Source of the DNA: Egibacteraceae bacterium
GTDB taxonomy: Bacteria; Actinomycetota; Nitriliruptoria; Euzebyales; Egibacteraceae
Assembly (NCBI GenBank): GCA_030446745.1
Contig: JAUJMS010000017.1
Coordinates: forward strand, 1 to 61,554
DNA length: 61,554 bases
Reading direction: 5' to 3'
This document shows positions 26,865 through 36,078 of this stretch, piece by piece. The position numbers and the translations under genes were made by a program. How positions within the stretch are numbered: position 1 is the first letter of the stretch; each line of letters opens with the position of its first letter. The notes under the pieces are model-generated. The model saw only the letters and a program-made list of their open reading frames with translations, made no database searches and had not been told where the DNA came from.

Positions 26865-28034
26865 CAGCTCCGCAGGCCCGCGAGGCGTTCGGCGGCCGCC
26901 TCGAGCGTCGACTGCTGCTTGCAGAACGCGAAGCGCACGGTGCCCGCGCCGAGCGCCGGATCGAGTAGAACGACGACCCGGGACACAGGCGACGCCCAGC
27001 TCGGTGATCAGCCGCTTCGCGAACTCGACGTCGGAGGCAGCGAACCCCGAGCAGTCGGCCATCGTGTAGTAGGCGCCGCGCGGCACGATCGGCGTCAGCC
27101 CGACGTCGCGCAGAACGCCGTCGAGCTGGTCGCGGCGGTCGCGGTAGAACGCGCCGAGGTCGGCGTAGTAGTCGTCGTCCAGGCCGGCGGCGACGGCGCC
27201 GGCGGCCTGCAGCGGCGCGGCGGCGCCGACGGTCAGAAAGTCGTGGACCTTGCGGACCGCGGCGGTGATGTCGGGCGGGGCGACGACCCAGCCGACCCGC
27301 CAGCCGGTGACCGAGTAGGTCTTGGACATCGCGTTGACGGTGCAGGTCCGTTCGCGCATGCCGTCGATCATCGCGAGCGGCGTGTGGCTCGCGCCGTCGA
27401 AGACGATGTGCTCGTAGATCTCGTCGGTGAACGCGACGAGGTCGTGCTCGACGCAGAGGTCGCGGATGGCCTCCAGCTCGGCGACGGTGAAGACCTTGCC
27501 GGTGGGGTTGTTCGGCGAGTTCACGACGATCCCGCGCGTGCGCGGCGTCACCGCGGCGCGCAGGCGGTCGACGTCCAGCACAAAGCCGTCGGCGGGGTCG
27601 AGCGCCACGTACGACGGCACCGCCCCCGACAGCACCGCGTCCGGGCCGTAGTTCTCGTAGAACGGCTCGAACACGACGACCTCGTCGCCGGGGTCGATCA
27701 CCGCGAGCAGGCTCGCGATCATCCCCTCGGTCGCGCCGCAGGTGACGGTCAGCTCGGTGTCGGGGTCGACCGCCCAGTCGTAGTGGCGGGCGTACTTTCC
27801 GGCGAGCGCCGCGCGGAACGCCGGCGCGCCCCAGGTCACCGCGTACTGGTTGACGTCCTCGGTGATCGCCTGGCGCGCCGCCTCCTTGACGACCTCCGGC
27901 GCGGCGAAGTCGGGGAACCCCTGCGCGAGGTTGACGACGGGACGCTCCGGTGTGGAGTGCACCGCGGCGAGGCGGGTCATCTCCCGGATGACGGACTCGG
28001 TGAACTGGGCGGCTTTCCGGCTGGTACGGGGCAT
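26861..28034 (-). CDS. PLP-dependent class I aminotransferase (two frame breaks near 3' end)
   Basis: About 390 residues of a fold-type I aminotransferase, closest in feel to the kynurenine/methionine/DapC-like group. Signature pieces are NLAQGFPDF, VNSPNNPTGK, and the PLP lysine in MSKTYSVTGWRVGW. The body is intact to VACVPG; then two breaks near 26960-26990, each repaired by one G, give SSFYSDPALGAGTVRFAFCK and end RSW before TGA. The stop overlaps ParA's start. ATG 28034 has no ribosome site. Amino or keto acid substrate not determinable. Confidence 0.87.
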
Positions 28035-28095
28035 GGCTGAAGGCTACCGCCGCGTCAGCGCCGCCCCGCAACGCCGGGCGCCGCGCCTGCCGTCG

Positions 28096-28731
28096 TCAGG
28101 CGACGCCGTTGCGGACCCACTCCGCGACGCCGCTGGCGACCAGCTGCACCGCGATCGCGGCGAGCAGCAGGCCCATGACCCGCGACACGAGGTTGATCCC
28201 GTTGTCCTTGAGCAGCTTGCCGATGACGGTCGAGTAGCGCATCGACAGGTAGACGACCCCGAGCGCGGCGAGCAGCGCGAGCACGACGGACACGACGCCG
28301 CCCACGCTGCCGGCACGCTGCATCGCGAGCATCGTCGCGGCGATCGCGCCTGGCCCGGCGAGCATCGGCGTGCCGAGCGGCACCAGGGCGACGTTCTGGC
28401 CGCGGCCGCGCGTGGCGTTGGCGTCGTCCTCGCCGGGGTGGAGCAGTTCCAAGGCGATGAGCACGAGCAGCAGCCCGCCGGCGACCTGGAGCGCCTCGAG
28501 CGAGATGCCGAGCATCTCGAGGATCTGCTGGCCGAACAGCGCGAACACCAGGATCACGCCCGCAGCGACGGCGACGGCCTGCAGCGCGGAGCGGCGGCGC
28601 GACTCGGTGCTCTCCCCGCGGGTCAGGGTGAGAAACACCGGGATGTTGCCCAGCGGGTCCATGATCACGAGGACGGTGACGAAGGCCTGGGCGATCAGGG
28701 TCGTGTTCAGGGCGAAGTCGCTCAGCGACAT
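28096..28731 (-). CDS. MarC-family integral membrane protein
   Basis: A 211-residue MarC/UPF0056 protein with six hydrophobic helices. Typical parts: FVTVLVIMDPLGNIPVFLTL at the N-terminus, VPLGTPMLAGPGAIAATM after the central loop, and NLVSRVMGLLLAAIAVQLV at the end. The family's physiological role is unclear; older claims of antibiotic resistance were withdrawn. ATG 28731 with upstream GAGG is preferred to a longer reading frame. It lies 61 bases upstream of the aminotransferase on the other side of a small gap and may be separately transcribed. Confidence 0.9.
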   Translation of the reverse strand: MSLSDFALNTTLIAQAFVTVLVIMDPLGNIPVFLTLTRGESTESRRRSALQAVAVAAGVILVFALFGQQILEMLGISLEALQVAGGLLLVLIALELLHPGEDDANATRGRGQNVALVPLGTPMLAGPGAIAATMLAMQRAGSVGGVVSVVLALLAALGVVYLSMRYSTVIGKLLKDNGINLVSRVMGLLLAAIAVQLVASGVAEWVRNGVA

Positions 28732-29088
28732 GGCGGTACCTCTTCGGTCGCGTCCCGCGGCGGCGAAGCAGGCGGACACGTCGGGGTGTGCAGGCAGGCA
28801 GCCGGCGGACCCCCCAGGTCCCGTCCTCCGGTACACGCCCGTCTCGAAGCGAAGACCATCCACTCCGGAGCGTGGCCGCCGAAGCGGCCAGGGGCGTCCA
28901 GTTCGGGGTCGCCGTCAGCGGCGGCCGCAGGTGGCCTCAAAGGCCGCGGTCGGCGCTGGCCGCGTCGACCCACTGGTTGGGAAAGAGTCTCCGAGCGGTT
29001 GTGAGAGGACGGGGCCTGGGCGGTCCGTCGCTGCCGCGACCAGCGTAGCCGTCGGCGCGGCGGCGGCTAGCCCGAGGCCGCGACGGCG
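28732..29088. other. Intergenic stretch without recognised gene
   Basis: These 357 bases separate the MarC start from the FHA-LuxR stop. I found no gene, RNA or convincing terminator. It presumably contains the marC promoter on the minus strand. Confidence 0.5.
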
Positions 29089-29637
29089 CTAGGGATCCTG
29101 GAACAGGCCCATGCGCATCGCGGCCGCGACGGCGGCGGTGCGGTTGCGCGCCCCGAGCCGGTCGAAGACCTCCTGGCAGTGCGCCTTGACGGTGCGCTCC
29201 GTGACGCCGAGCCGCACGGCGATCTCGGGGTTGGTCAGCCCGTCCTTGAGGTACTCGAGTACCTCCGCCTGGCGCGGGGAGAGCACCGGCTTGTCGTCCT
29301 GCTCGGGCGGCTCGATCAACGCGGTCGCCTCGTCGCCCTCCATCAGCGAGCTGCGGTCCTCGAAGCGGGTCTCGACCAGCCCGAACCGCACCGCGTCGCC
29401 GTGCTTGAGCACCCGCGAGCCGGTGAGCGCCTCGCCGTTGACGAACGTACCCCCCGTCGACCCGAGGTCCTCGAGCCACACCGCGCCGCTGGCCCGCCGG
29501 ATCACCGCGTGCGCGCGGCTGACGTGCGGGTCCGACAGCAACAGGTCGGAGTTCTCCCGCCGACCGAGGATCTGCTCGTCGGCGTCGACGGTGAGCACCT
29601 GCCCGCGCAGCGGCCCCTCGCTGGTCACCACGAACAT
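29089..29637 (-). CDS. FHA domain - LuxR helix-turn-helix regulator
   Basis: A 182-residue protein. Residues about 5-95 form an FHA phosphothreonine-binding domain with the conserved GRRENSD, SRAH and FVNGEAL residues. Residues about 115-175 form a LuxR/NarL-type DNA-binding domain (LSPRQAEVLEYLKDGLTNPEIAVRLGVTERTVKAH). There is no receiver domain, so activity may depend on Ser/Thr phosphorylation by an STPK rather than on a histidine kinase. ATG 29637 has no strong ribosome site. It follows the PHP gene by 29 bases and is probably co-transcribed. Confidence 0.9.
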   Translation of the reverse strand: MFVVTSEGPLRGQVLTVDADEQILGRRENSDLLLSDPHVSRAHAVIRRASGAVWLEDLGSTGGTFVNGEALTGSRVLKHGDAVRFGLVETRFEDRSSLMEGDEATALIEPPEQDDKPVLSPRQAEVLEYLKDGLTNPEIAVRLGVTERTVKAHCQEVFDRLGARNRTAAVAAAMRMGLFQDP

Positions 29638-29666
29638 CGGCAGCGGCGTCAGCCGGCGCGCGGGCC

Positions 29667-30539
29667 CTACCACGGGGCGGTCCCCGTCGCGCTGCCCGCG
29701 ACCGCCCGGGTCGCGCCGGCGGCCCGCTCGGCGAGCGCGTCGACAACCATGTCGGGAGTCGTCGACTGGCCGAGGCGGGCGTCCTTGCGCGCCCCGTGGA
29801 AGTCGCTCCCGCCGGTGACCAGCAGCCCGCGCCGCGCGGCGGCGTCGCGCCAGAACGCGCGGGTCGCGTCGTCGTGGCCGACGTGGTCGGCTTCGACCCC
29901 GGCCAGCCCCGCGTCGACGAGGCGGTCGAGCAGGTCGGTGTCCACCGCCGCGTCGCGGGTGCTCAAGCCCGGGTGGGCCAGCACCGCCGCGCCGCCCGCC
30001 GCGGTGAGCAGGGCGACGCCGCGCTCGGGGCTCAGGGCGTGCTTGGGCACGTACGCCGGCCCGCCGTCGGCCAGGTAGGCGTCGAACGCCGTGGCGACGT
30101 CGGGCACCGCGCCGGTGGCGACCATCACCGCGGCGATGTGCGGGCGCCCGATCGGCGCCTCGCCGGCGCGCGCTGCGACGTCGGCGAACGCGACATCGAC
30201 GCCGAGGGCGGCGAGCCTGGCGACGATCGCCTCGGCGCGGCGCCGACGCTCGTTGCGCAGCCGGTCGCACTCCTCGGCCAGCGCGGGGTCGGCCGGGTCG
30301 ACGAAGTAGCCGAGCAGGTGGACGCTGCGCTCAGCGAGTTCGGTGGACAACTCGACGCCGGGCACGAAGCGCAACCCGTGGTCGGCACACGCCTGGGCCG
30401 CCTCGTGCCAGCCGGCGGTCGTGTCATGGTCGGTGAGCGCGACCCCCGACAGGCCGGCCTCCGCGGCGAGCGCGACCGTCGCCGCGGGGGTCGTGGTGCC
30501 GTCCGACCGCGTCGAGTGCGTATGCAGGTCGATGCTCAC
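29667..30539 (-). CDS. PHP-domain phosphoesterase (nucleoside 3',5'-bisphosphatase-like)
   Basis: A 290-residue PHP enzyme with the metal motifs DLHTHSTRSDGT at residues 4-15, LTDHDTTAG near 36-44, VPGVELST, a later AVLAHPGLS and GGSDFHG. This is the arrangement of the YciV/RnaAM type that hydrolyses 3',5'-nucleotides (pAp) or trims RNA 5' ends. GTG 30539 is used. It stands upstream of the FHA-LuxR regulator on the same strand. Confidence 0.9.
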   Translation of the reverse strand: MSIDLHTHSTRSDGTTTPAATVALAAEAGLSGVALTDHDTTAGWHEAAQACADHGLRFVPGVELSTELAERSVHLLGYFVDPADPALAEECDRLRNERRRRAEAIVARLAALGVDVAFADVAARAGEAPIGRPHIAAVMVATGAVPDVATAFDAYLADGGPAYVPKHALSPERGVALLTAAGGAAVLAHPGLSTRDAAVDTDLLDRLVDAGLAGVEADHVGHDDATRAFWRDAAARRGLLVTGGSDFHGARKDARLGQSTTPDMVVDALAERAAGATRAVAGSATGTAPW

Positions 30540-30572
30540 GGCCCGTCACCCTACATCCCCGGCACCCCCGCA

Positions 30573-31724
30573 CTAGGTGAAGGCGTTCTCCCCCGTCAAG
30601 TGCCGCCCGAGCAGCAGCCGCTGGATCTGGCTGGTGCCCTCGTACAGCGTCGTGACGCGGGCGTCGCGCAGGTAGCGCGCGACGGGGTACTCGTCGGAGT
30701 AGCCGTAGCCGCCGTGGACCTGCACCGCGCGGTCGGCCGCGCGCACCGACGCCTCCGAGCAGAACGTCTTCGCGACCGACGACTCGACGGTGTGGCGCTC
30801 GCCTTTCATGTGCTTCCAGGCGACCTTCCAGTACAGCGCCCGGCTCGCCTCCACGTCGAGGTAGATCTCGCTGATCAGCTGCTGCACCAGCTGGAACGAC
30901 GCGATCGGCCGGCCGAACTGGAGGCGCTCGCGCGCGTAACGCACCGCCTGGTCGAGGCACGCCTGGCTGATGCCGGTGCAGCCGGCGGCCAGCGAGTAGC
31001 GCCCCGAGTCCAGCGCGTTCAACGCGATCTTGAGCCCCTCGCCGACCTCGCCGAGGCGGTTGGCGTCGGGCACGCGCACGTCGCGCAGGACGATCTCGGC
31101 GGTGTCGCCGGCGCGCAGCCCGAGCTTGCCGTGGATCGGGTTGCCCTGGTAGCCGGGGCTGTCCTGGGGCACCAGGAACGCGGTGATGCCGCGCGCCTTG
31201 CTGCCCGGCTCGGTCTGGGCGAACACGACGGTGAGGATCCCGCGGCTGCCGTTGGTGATCCACATCTTCGAGCCGTTGAGGATCCAGTCCGAGCCGTCGC
31301 GGCTGGCCCCCGTCGTCATCGAGGCGGGGTCAGAGCCGGCGTTCGGCTCGGTCAACCCGAACGCCCCGAGCCCCTCGGAGGTCAGCCGCGGCAGCCACTC
31401 GCGCTTCTGCTCCTCGGTGCCCCAGTGCAGCAGACACGTCCCGACCAGGCCGACGTTGACGCTGACGAGCGAACGGATCGACGCGTCCGTGCGGCCGAGC
31501 TCCTCGATGATGAGCCCGTACGACAGGTAGTCCAGGCCCATCCCGCCGTACTCCTCGGGCACCGGGGCGCCCAGGAAGCCGACCTCGAACAGCTTGGGCA
31601 ACAACTCGTCGGGAAAAGCCTCGGTGCGGTCCAGCTCGCGCGCGCCCGGAGCGACCTCCGCGTCGCAGAAGTCGCGGGCCAGCTTGCGCACCTGCTGCTG
31701 CTGCTCGGTCAGGTCGAAGTCCAC
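30573..31724 (-). CDS. Acyl-CoA dehydrogenase
   Basis: A 383-residue flavoenzyme that introduces the 2,3-double bond of acyl-CoA. Family signatures: FGLTEPNAGSDPASM, KMWITNG, ARERLQFGRPIASFQLVQQ, and the catalytic Glu in LYEGTSQIQR at the end. GTG 31724 has AGGAGA five bases before it and gives the normal family length; an upstream ATG at 31754 would add 10 residues. Transcribed divergently from tldD with a 130-base gap. Chain-length specificity cannot be assigned. Confidence 0.93.
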   Translation of the reverse strand: MDFDLTEQQQQVRKLARDFCDAEVAPGARELDRTEAFPDELLPKLFEVGFLGAPVPEEYGGMGLDYLSYGLIIEELGRTDASIRSLVSVNVGLVGTCLLHWGTEEQKREWLPRLTSEGLGAFGLTEPNAGSDPASMTTGASRDGSDWILNGSKMWITNGSRGILTVVFAQTEPGSKARGITAFLVPQDSPGYQGNPIHGKLGLRAGDTAEIVLRDVRVPDANRLGEVGEGLKIALNALDSGRYSLAAGCTGISQACLDQAVRYARERLQFGRPIASFQLVQQLISEIYLDVEASRALYWKVAWKHMKGERHTVESSVAKTFCSEASVRAADRAVQVHGGYGYSDEYPVARYLRDARVTTLYEGTSQIQRLLLGRHLTGENAFT

Positions 31725-31854
31725 ACGGTCTCCTGTCGCCGGGCCGACGGTCATGCTACGCACGGCGTCTTCCTCTTCGGTGCCGCCGCGAGCGGGCGGC
31801 GCGCGCAGGTCGCCTAGGCTGCGCGGCCGGGACGGCACGACGAGAGGCACGCGG

Positions 31855-33300
31855 ATGAGGGAGCTCGCACAGCTCGCGCTCGACGAGGCCGTCGCGGCCG
31901 GGGCGTCGTACGCCGACGCCCGCGCGGTCCTCGACGAGACCGAGTCGCTGTCGGTGCAGGACCAGCGCGTCGAGGGCGTGGGCCGCCAGGCCAGTCGCGG
32001 CGTGGGCGTGCGGGTGCTCGTCGACGGCTCCTGGGGCTTCGCCGGCACCGCCCGCCTGGACCGCGAGGCGGTGCTGAGCGCGGCGCGCACCGCCGTCGCG
32101 GTCGCGCGGGCGTCGGCAACCGCGCAGCGCCGCGCCGTGCGGCTCGCGCCGGTCGACGTCGCGACCGGCACCTACGTCACACCGCACGACACCGACCCGC
32201 TCGACGTCGCCTTGGAGGACAAGCTCGAGCTGCTGCTCGCCGCGACCGCCGCCGCCGCAAGCGTCGACGGGTTGACCTTCGCCAAGGCGAGTCAGGACAC
32301 CTGGAAGTCGACGAAGTGGTTCGTGTCGTCGGAGGGTGCCGACCTGCACCAGACGCTGCTGCAGATCGGCGGCGGCGTCGAGTGCGTCGCGGTCGGCGAG
32401 CACGAGGTCCAGACCCGGTCGTTCCCCAACTCGTTTCGCGGCTACTGCGGCACCGGCGGCTGGGAGGACATCGTCGCGCTCGACCTCGCGGCGCAGGCGC
32501 CGCGCTACGCCGAGGAGGCGGTGGCGCTGCTCACCGCCCCGGAGCTGCCGAGCCACACCGGCACGCTGGTCCTCGACGGCAGCCAGGTCGCGTTGCAGGT
32601 CCACGAGAGCGTCGGCCACCCGCTCGAGCTCGACCGGGTGCTGCGCTACGAGGCGGCGTTCGCGGGGACGTCGTGGGTGGGGCTCGACGACGTCGGGCGG
32701 CTGCGCTACGGCAGCCCGCTGGTCAACTTCACGCTCGACACGACGACGCCCAAAGGCATGGGCACCTACGGCTACGACGACGAGGGCACACCCGCGGGGC
32801 GCCACCCGCTGGTCGTCGACGGGGTGCTGTGCGACTTTCTCACCAGCCGCGAGACCGCCCCGGCGGTGTCGGACGACACCCGCAGCAACGGCACGATGCG
32901 GGCCGACTCGTGGGGCACCATCCCGCTGATCCGGATGACGAACATCCACCTCGAGCCGGGCGAGGGCACGCTCGACGAGCTGCTGTCGGACACCGGCGAC
33001 GGGATCTACATGGCCACGAACCGGTCCTGGTCGATCGACGACCGTCGGCTCAACTTCCAGTTCGGCTGCGAGGTCGCCTACGAGATCACCGGCGGTCGAC
33101 TGGGGCGGCTGTACCGCAACCCCACCTACGCCGGGCGCACCCCGCAGTTCTGGGGCAGCTGCGACGCGATCGCCGGCCGCGACGCCTGGGTGGTGTACGG
33201 CACCCCGAACTGCGGCAAGGGGCAGCCGACGCAGGTCGCGAGGGTCGCGCACGGGGCGGCGCCGACCCGTTTCCGCAACGTCGAGATGGGCGTGCGGTGA
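31855..33300 (+). CDS. tldD: TldD-family metalloprotease subunit
   Basis: A 481-residue TldD, the catalytic subunit of the TldD/TldE peptidase that unfolds and trims peptides such as modified RiPP precursors and antitoxins in E. coli. The zinc motif HESVGH lies near residues 249-254. GMGTYGYDDEG and the C-terminal GTPNCGKGQP are family landmarks. ATG 31855 follows GAGAGG. Its stop overlaps the TldE-like GTG (GTGA), so the two subunits are made in equal amounts. Confidence 0.93.
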   Translation: MRELAQLALDEAVAAGASYADARAVLDETESLSVQDQRVEGVGRQASRGVGVRVLVDGSWGFAGTARLDREAVLSAARTAVAVARASATAQRRAVRLAPVDVATGTYVTPHDTDPLDVALEDKLELLLAATAAAASVDGLTFAKASQDTWKSTKWFVSSEGADLHQTLLQIGGGVECVAVGEHEVQTRSFPNSFRGYCGTGGWEDIVALDLAAQAPRYAEEAVALLTAPELPSHTGTLVLDGSQVALQVHESVGHPLELDRVLRYEAAFAGTSWVGLDDVGRLRYGSPLVNFTLDTTTPKGMGTYGYDDEGTPAGRHPLVVDGVLCDFLTSRETAPAVSDDTRSNGTMRADSWGTIPLIRMTNIHLEPGEGTLDELLSDTGDGIYMATNRSWSIDDRRLNFQFGCEVAYEITGGRLGRLYRNPTYAGRTPQFWGSCDAIAGRDAWVVYGTPNCGKGQPTQVARVAHGAAPTRFRNVEMGVR

Positions 33301-34664
33301 CCGGCGGGTCAGCGCTCGTCGGCCGCGCGGCGCTCGAGCGCCTCGCCGACGCGGGCCTGGACGCCGCCGCGGACGACGGCGTGGCCGGCGTCGAGGTGAT
33401 GCTGCAACGCGACGCGGGCGGGTTGACCCGCGTCGCGAACTCGCAGGTCATCCAGAACGTCTGGCGCGAGGACCTCGCCGTCAGCGTGCGCGTGGTCACC
33501 GACGACGCGCGGGTCGGCGTCGCCGGCGTCCACACGGACGACCCGGCGGCCGTCGCCGACGCCGCCCGCAACGCCGTGGCGATCGCACGCGTGTCCCCGC
33601 CCGACCCGGACTTCCCCGGCATCGCGCCTGCGGCGGAGGTCGGCGAGGTCTACGTCGACGAGACGACCGTCGCCGCGTCGCCCGACGACCGCGCCGCCGT
33701 CGTGCGCGCGCTGCTCGCCGAGGTCGACGACGCCTGGGAGGCCGCCGGCACGGTCGCCACCGGCGGCGCGGAGCTTGGCGTGTTCACCAGCGCCGGCCAG
33801 GCGGCGTACGCCCCGCGTTCCGCGGCGGGGCTCACCGTCCTCGTCATGGGCCCGTCCTCGTCGGGCTGGGCGGAGGGCGGCGGGCGCGCGCTGTCAGACG
33901 TCGACCCCGCCGCGGCGGGGCGCCGCGCGGTCGCCAAGGCCGCCGCCGGCCGCGACCCGGTCGACGTCGACGCCGGCTCGTGGGCGGTCGTGCTCGAACC
34001 ACCCGCGGTCGCGTCGCTCGCCGCCTACCTCGGCTACGTCTGCTTCAACGGGCGCAGCTTCATCGAGGACCGCTCCTTCGCGTCGGGCCGGCTCGGCGAG
34101 ACGGTCGTCGACCCGTGCATCACGCTCGTCGACGACGCCCGCTCGCGCGACGCGGTCGGCTGGCCGGTCGATGCCGAGGGCACGCCGACCCGCGCGGTCG
34201 ACCTGATCCGCGACGGGCGTCTGGCGGGGGTCACCCACGACCGCTACACCGCGCGGCAGGCGGGAACGGAGTCGACCGGTCACGCGCTGCCCGCGCCCAA
34301 CACCTGGGGTCCGCTGCCGCTGTTCCCGCTGTTCGCGCCCGGCGGGGGGACGATCGACGACCTCGTCGGCGGCCTCGACCGGGGGCTGCTCGTGACGCGC
34401 GTCCACTACACCAACGTCGTCCACCCGAAGCAGACCCGGTTGACGGGGATGACCCGCGACGGGACGTTCCTGGTCGAGCAGGGACGCGTCGTCGGTGCCG
34501 TGCGCAACCTGCGGTTCACGCAGTCGGCCATCGACGCGCTCGCCGGCGCCGAGGCCGTCAGCGCCGAGACCGGCTGGGGCGACGAGCTGTTCGGCGGCGG
34601 CGGGCGCCAGCCGGCGCTGCGGCTGCGCGCCTTCTCGTTCACCAGCACGACGAGCTTCGGCTGA
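33297..34664 (+). CDS. TldE/PmbA-family peptidase subunit
   Basis: A 455-residue TldE/PmbA-like partner that lacks the HExxxH motif, as expected for the non-catalytic subunit. It contains [29 protein letters not shown] and [28 protein letters not shown], common to the family. GTG 33297 is coupled to tldD. No RiPP precursor or antitoxin candidate is next to the pair. Confidence 0.9.
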   Translation: MTGGSALVGRAALERLADAGLDAAADDGVAGVEVMLQRDAGGLTRVANSQVIQNVWREDLAVSVRVVTDDARVGVAGVHTDDPAAVADAARNAVAIARVSPPDPDFPGIAPAAEVGEVYVDETTVAASPDDRAAVVRALLAEVDDAWEAAGTVATGGAELGVFTSAGQAAYAPRSAAGLTVLVMGPSSSGWAEGGGRALSDVDPAAAGRRAVAKAAAGRDPVDVDAGSWAVVLEPPAVASLAAYLGYVCFNGRSFIEDRSFASGRLGETVVDPCITLVDDARSRDAVGWPVDAEGTPTRAVDLIRDGRLAGVTHDRYTARQAGTESTGHALPAPNTWGPLPLFPLFAPGGGTIDDLVGGLDRGLLVTRVHYTNVVHPKQTRLTGMTRDGTFLVEQGRVVGAVRNLRFTQSAIDALAGAEAVSAETGWGDELFGGGGRQPALRLRAFSFTSTTSFG

Positions 34665-34689
34665 CCGCGCCGCCGGGCGGTCGAGCGGG

Positions 34690-34740
34690 GCGGGCGTTCG
34701 CTCGGACGCGGCGGGCGTTCGCTCGGGCGCGGCGGGCGTG
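34690..34740 (+). repeat. 21-bp tandem repeat before the NUDIX gene
   Basis: GCGGGCGTTCGCTCGG occurs at 34690-34705 and 34711-34726, exactly 21 bases apart, with the partial unit GCGGGCG following at 34732. The period is seven codons. It lies between the TldE stop and the NUDIX GTG and was probably generated by slippage; no role is evident. Confidence 0.75.
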
Positions 34741-35154
34741 ACCGGCGCGGCGGGTCCGGTCCCGCAGCTCGCGGTCGGGGCGGTGTGCGTCCACGACGGC
34801 CGGCTGCTGCTCGTGCGCCGCGGCCGTGGCGTCGCCGTGGGCGCGTGGTCGCTGCCGGGGGGGCGCGTCGATCCGGGCGAGGCGCTCACCGACGCGATCG
34901 TGCGCGAGTTGCGCGAGGAAACCGGCCTGCACGGGCGGGTCGGGGCGCTGTGCGGGGTGGTCGAGCGGCGCTTCGGCGACGTCGCGTACCGCATCGCCGA
35001 CTACTGGGTCGAGGTCGACGCCGGCGAGGCGGTCGCCGACGACGACGCCGCCGCGGTCGTGTGGGCGTCGCGCGGCGACCTCGACCGGCTCGAGCTGGTC
35101 CCCCTGCTGCGCGAGTTCCTCGACGACAACGGCGTCCTCGCACGCCTGCGGTGA
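34738..35154 (+). CDS. NUDIX hydrolase
   Basis: A 138-residue pyrophosphohydrolase. The NUDIX box is complete: [20 protein letters not shown] followed by ETGLHG, with the metal-binding [26 protein letters not shown] is the strand leading into it. Members clean up oxidised nucleotides or hydrolyse ADP-ribose and NADH-type compounds; the substrate is open. GTG 34738 gives the standard length; the frame is open upstream through the tandem repeat. Confidence 0.9.
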   Translation: MTGAAGPVPQLAVGAVCVHDGRLLLVRRGRGVAVGAWSLPGGRVDPGEALTDAIVRELREETGLHGRVGALCGVVERRFGDVAYRIADYWVEVDAGEAVADDDAAAVVWASRGDLDRLELVPLLREFLDDNGVLARLR

Positions 35155-35167
35155 CCGCGAGGCGGCG

Positions 35168-36052
35168 CTAGGCGAGGTGCTCGCGCAGGAACGCGGCGGC
35201 GACGGGCAGCAGCGCTTCTGGATGCTCCAGCGCCAGCTGGTGGCCGGCGCCGGGCAGCACCCACAGCTGCGACGGGCACGCCAGCTGCGACACGAACGCG
35301 CGGGTCGACGTCTCGGGCAGCACGCGGTCCGCGCCGCCGACGGCGACGAACGTCGGCGCGGTCTGCGCGGCGACCGCCGGCTTGTCGGCTGGTGTCAAGA
35401 ACAGCGAGGTCAGGCTCGCGAGGTCGTAGCGCCACACCGCCCGGGGGTGGCGGCGCAGCGCGCGCCCGAGGCGCGGATCCTCGGCCATGTCGGTCACGGC
35501 GAACACCGCGGTCGCGGGCACGGCGACATGCTCCTGGCGCGCGGGCGGCAGCCAGCGGGTCGCCCAGCCGGCGGTCGGCAGGAGCACCCCCTGGCGGGTG
35601 CGCTGCAGCACCGGGCGGACGTCGCGCAGGTCGAGCACGTTGTGGCAGGCAACGGCATCCAGCGCGGACTCCTCGAGTGCCGCGTAGAACGCGAGCACGC
35701 CACCGAGCGCCGTGCCGAACGCCCCGACGCGGCCGTGCCAGCGGTCGCGTGCGACGCCGGCGGCGGTCGCCGCCGCGTCCATCGCCAGCCGGTAGGTCAG
35801 GTGGCCGCGGCGCCCGCCGCTGCGGCCGTGGCCGGGCCAGTCCAGCGCGAGGACGTTGAGTCCCTCCCGCGCGAGGCGCGCGAACGGGTCGAGGCCGGGG
35901 ACGACCTCGCGCAGGACGTCGATGCCGGTGGTCAGCCCGTGCAGCGCGACGACGCTGGGGCCGCCCTCGCCCGCGCCCTCGTAGGCGACCAACCGCAACG
36001 CGGCCTGGCGGCTCGTCGCCCACAGCTCGACCGGCTCCACGCCCGGCTCCAC
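35168..36052 (-). CDS. Alpha/beta hydrolase-fold protein lacking the nucleophile Ser
   Basis: A 294-residue alpha/beta hydrolase: oxyanion region ALHGLTTG, LDWPGHGRSGG, Asp in VGGADRVLP and His in GAGHQLALEH. At the nucleophile elbow, where GxSxG is expected, the sequence is GTALGG, so Ala (GCG) replaces Ser (TCG would need one change). It is therefore either catalytically dead, an unusual variant or a base error. GTG 36052 follows AGGAGG; the first codons repeat GTGGAGCCGG twice. The neighbour is an EamA exporter on the same strand. Confidence 0.85.
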   Translation of the reverse strand: MEPGVEPVELWATSRQAALRLVAYEGAGEGGPSVVALHGLTTGIDVLREVVPGLDPFARLAREGLNVLALDWPGHGRSGGRRGHLTYRLAMDAAATAAGVARDRWHGRVGAFGTALGGVLAFYAALEESALDAVACHNVLDLRDVRPVLQRTRQGVLLPTAGWATRWLPPARQEHVAVPATAVFAVTDMAEDPRLGRALRRHPRAVWRYDLASLTSLFLTPADKPAVAAQTAPTFVAVGGADRVLPETSTRAFVSQLACPSQLWVLPGAGHQLALEHPEALLPVAAAFLREHLA

Positions 36053-36078
36053 GCCGCCTCCTGGTCGCCGGCGGCATG

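Noticed and set aside
25998-28040. A 680-residue plus-strand frame over ParA and the aminotransferase
   Set aside because: Shadow of two conserved minus-strand genes.
30573-32171. Extended 532-residue acyl-CoA dehydrogenase reading
   Set aside because: The extra 149 N-terminal residues are antisense to tldD; GTG 31724 has a strong ribosome site and gives family length.
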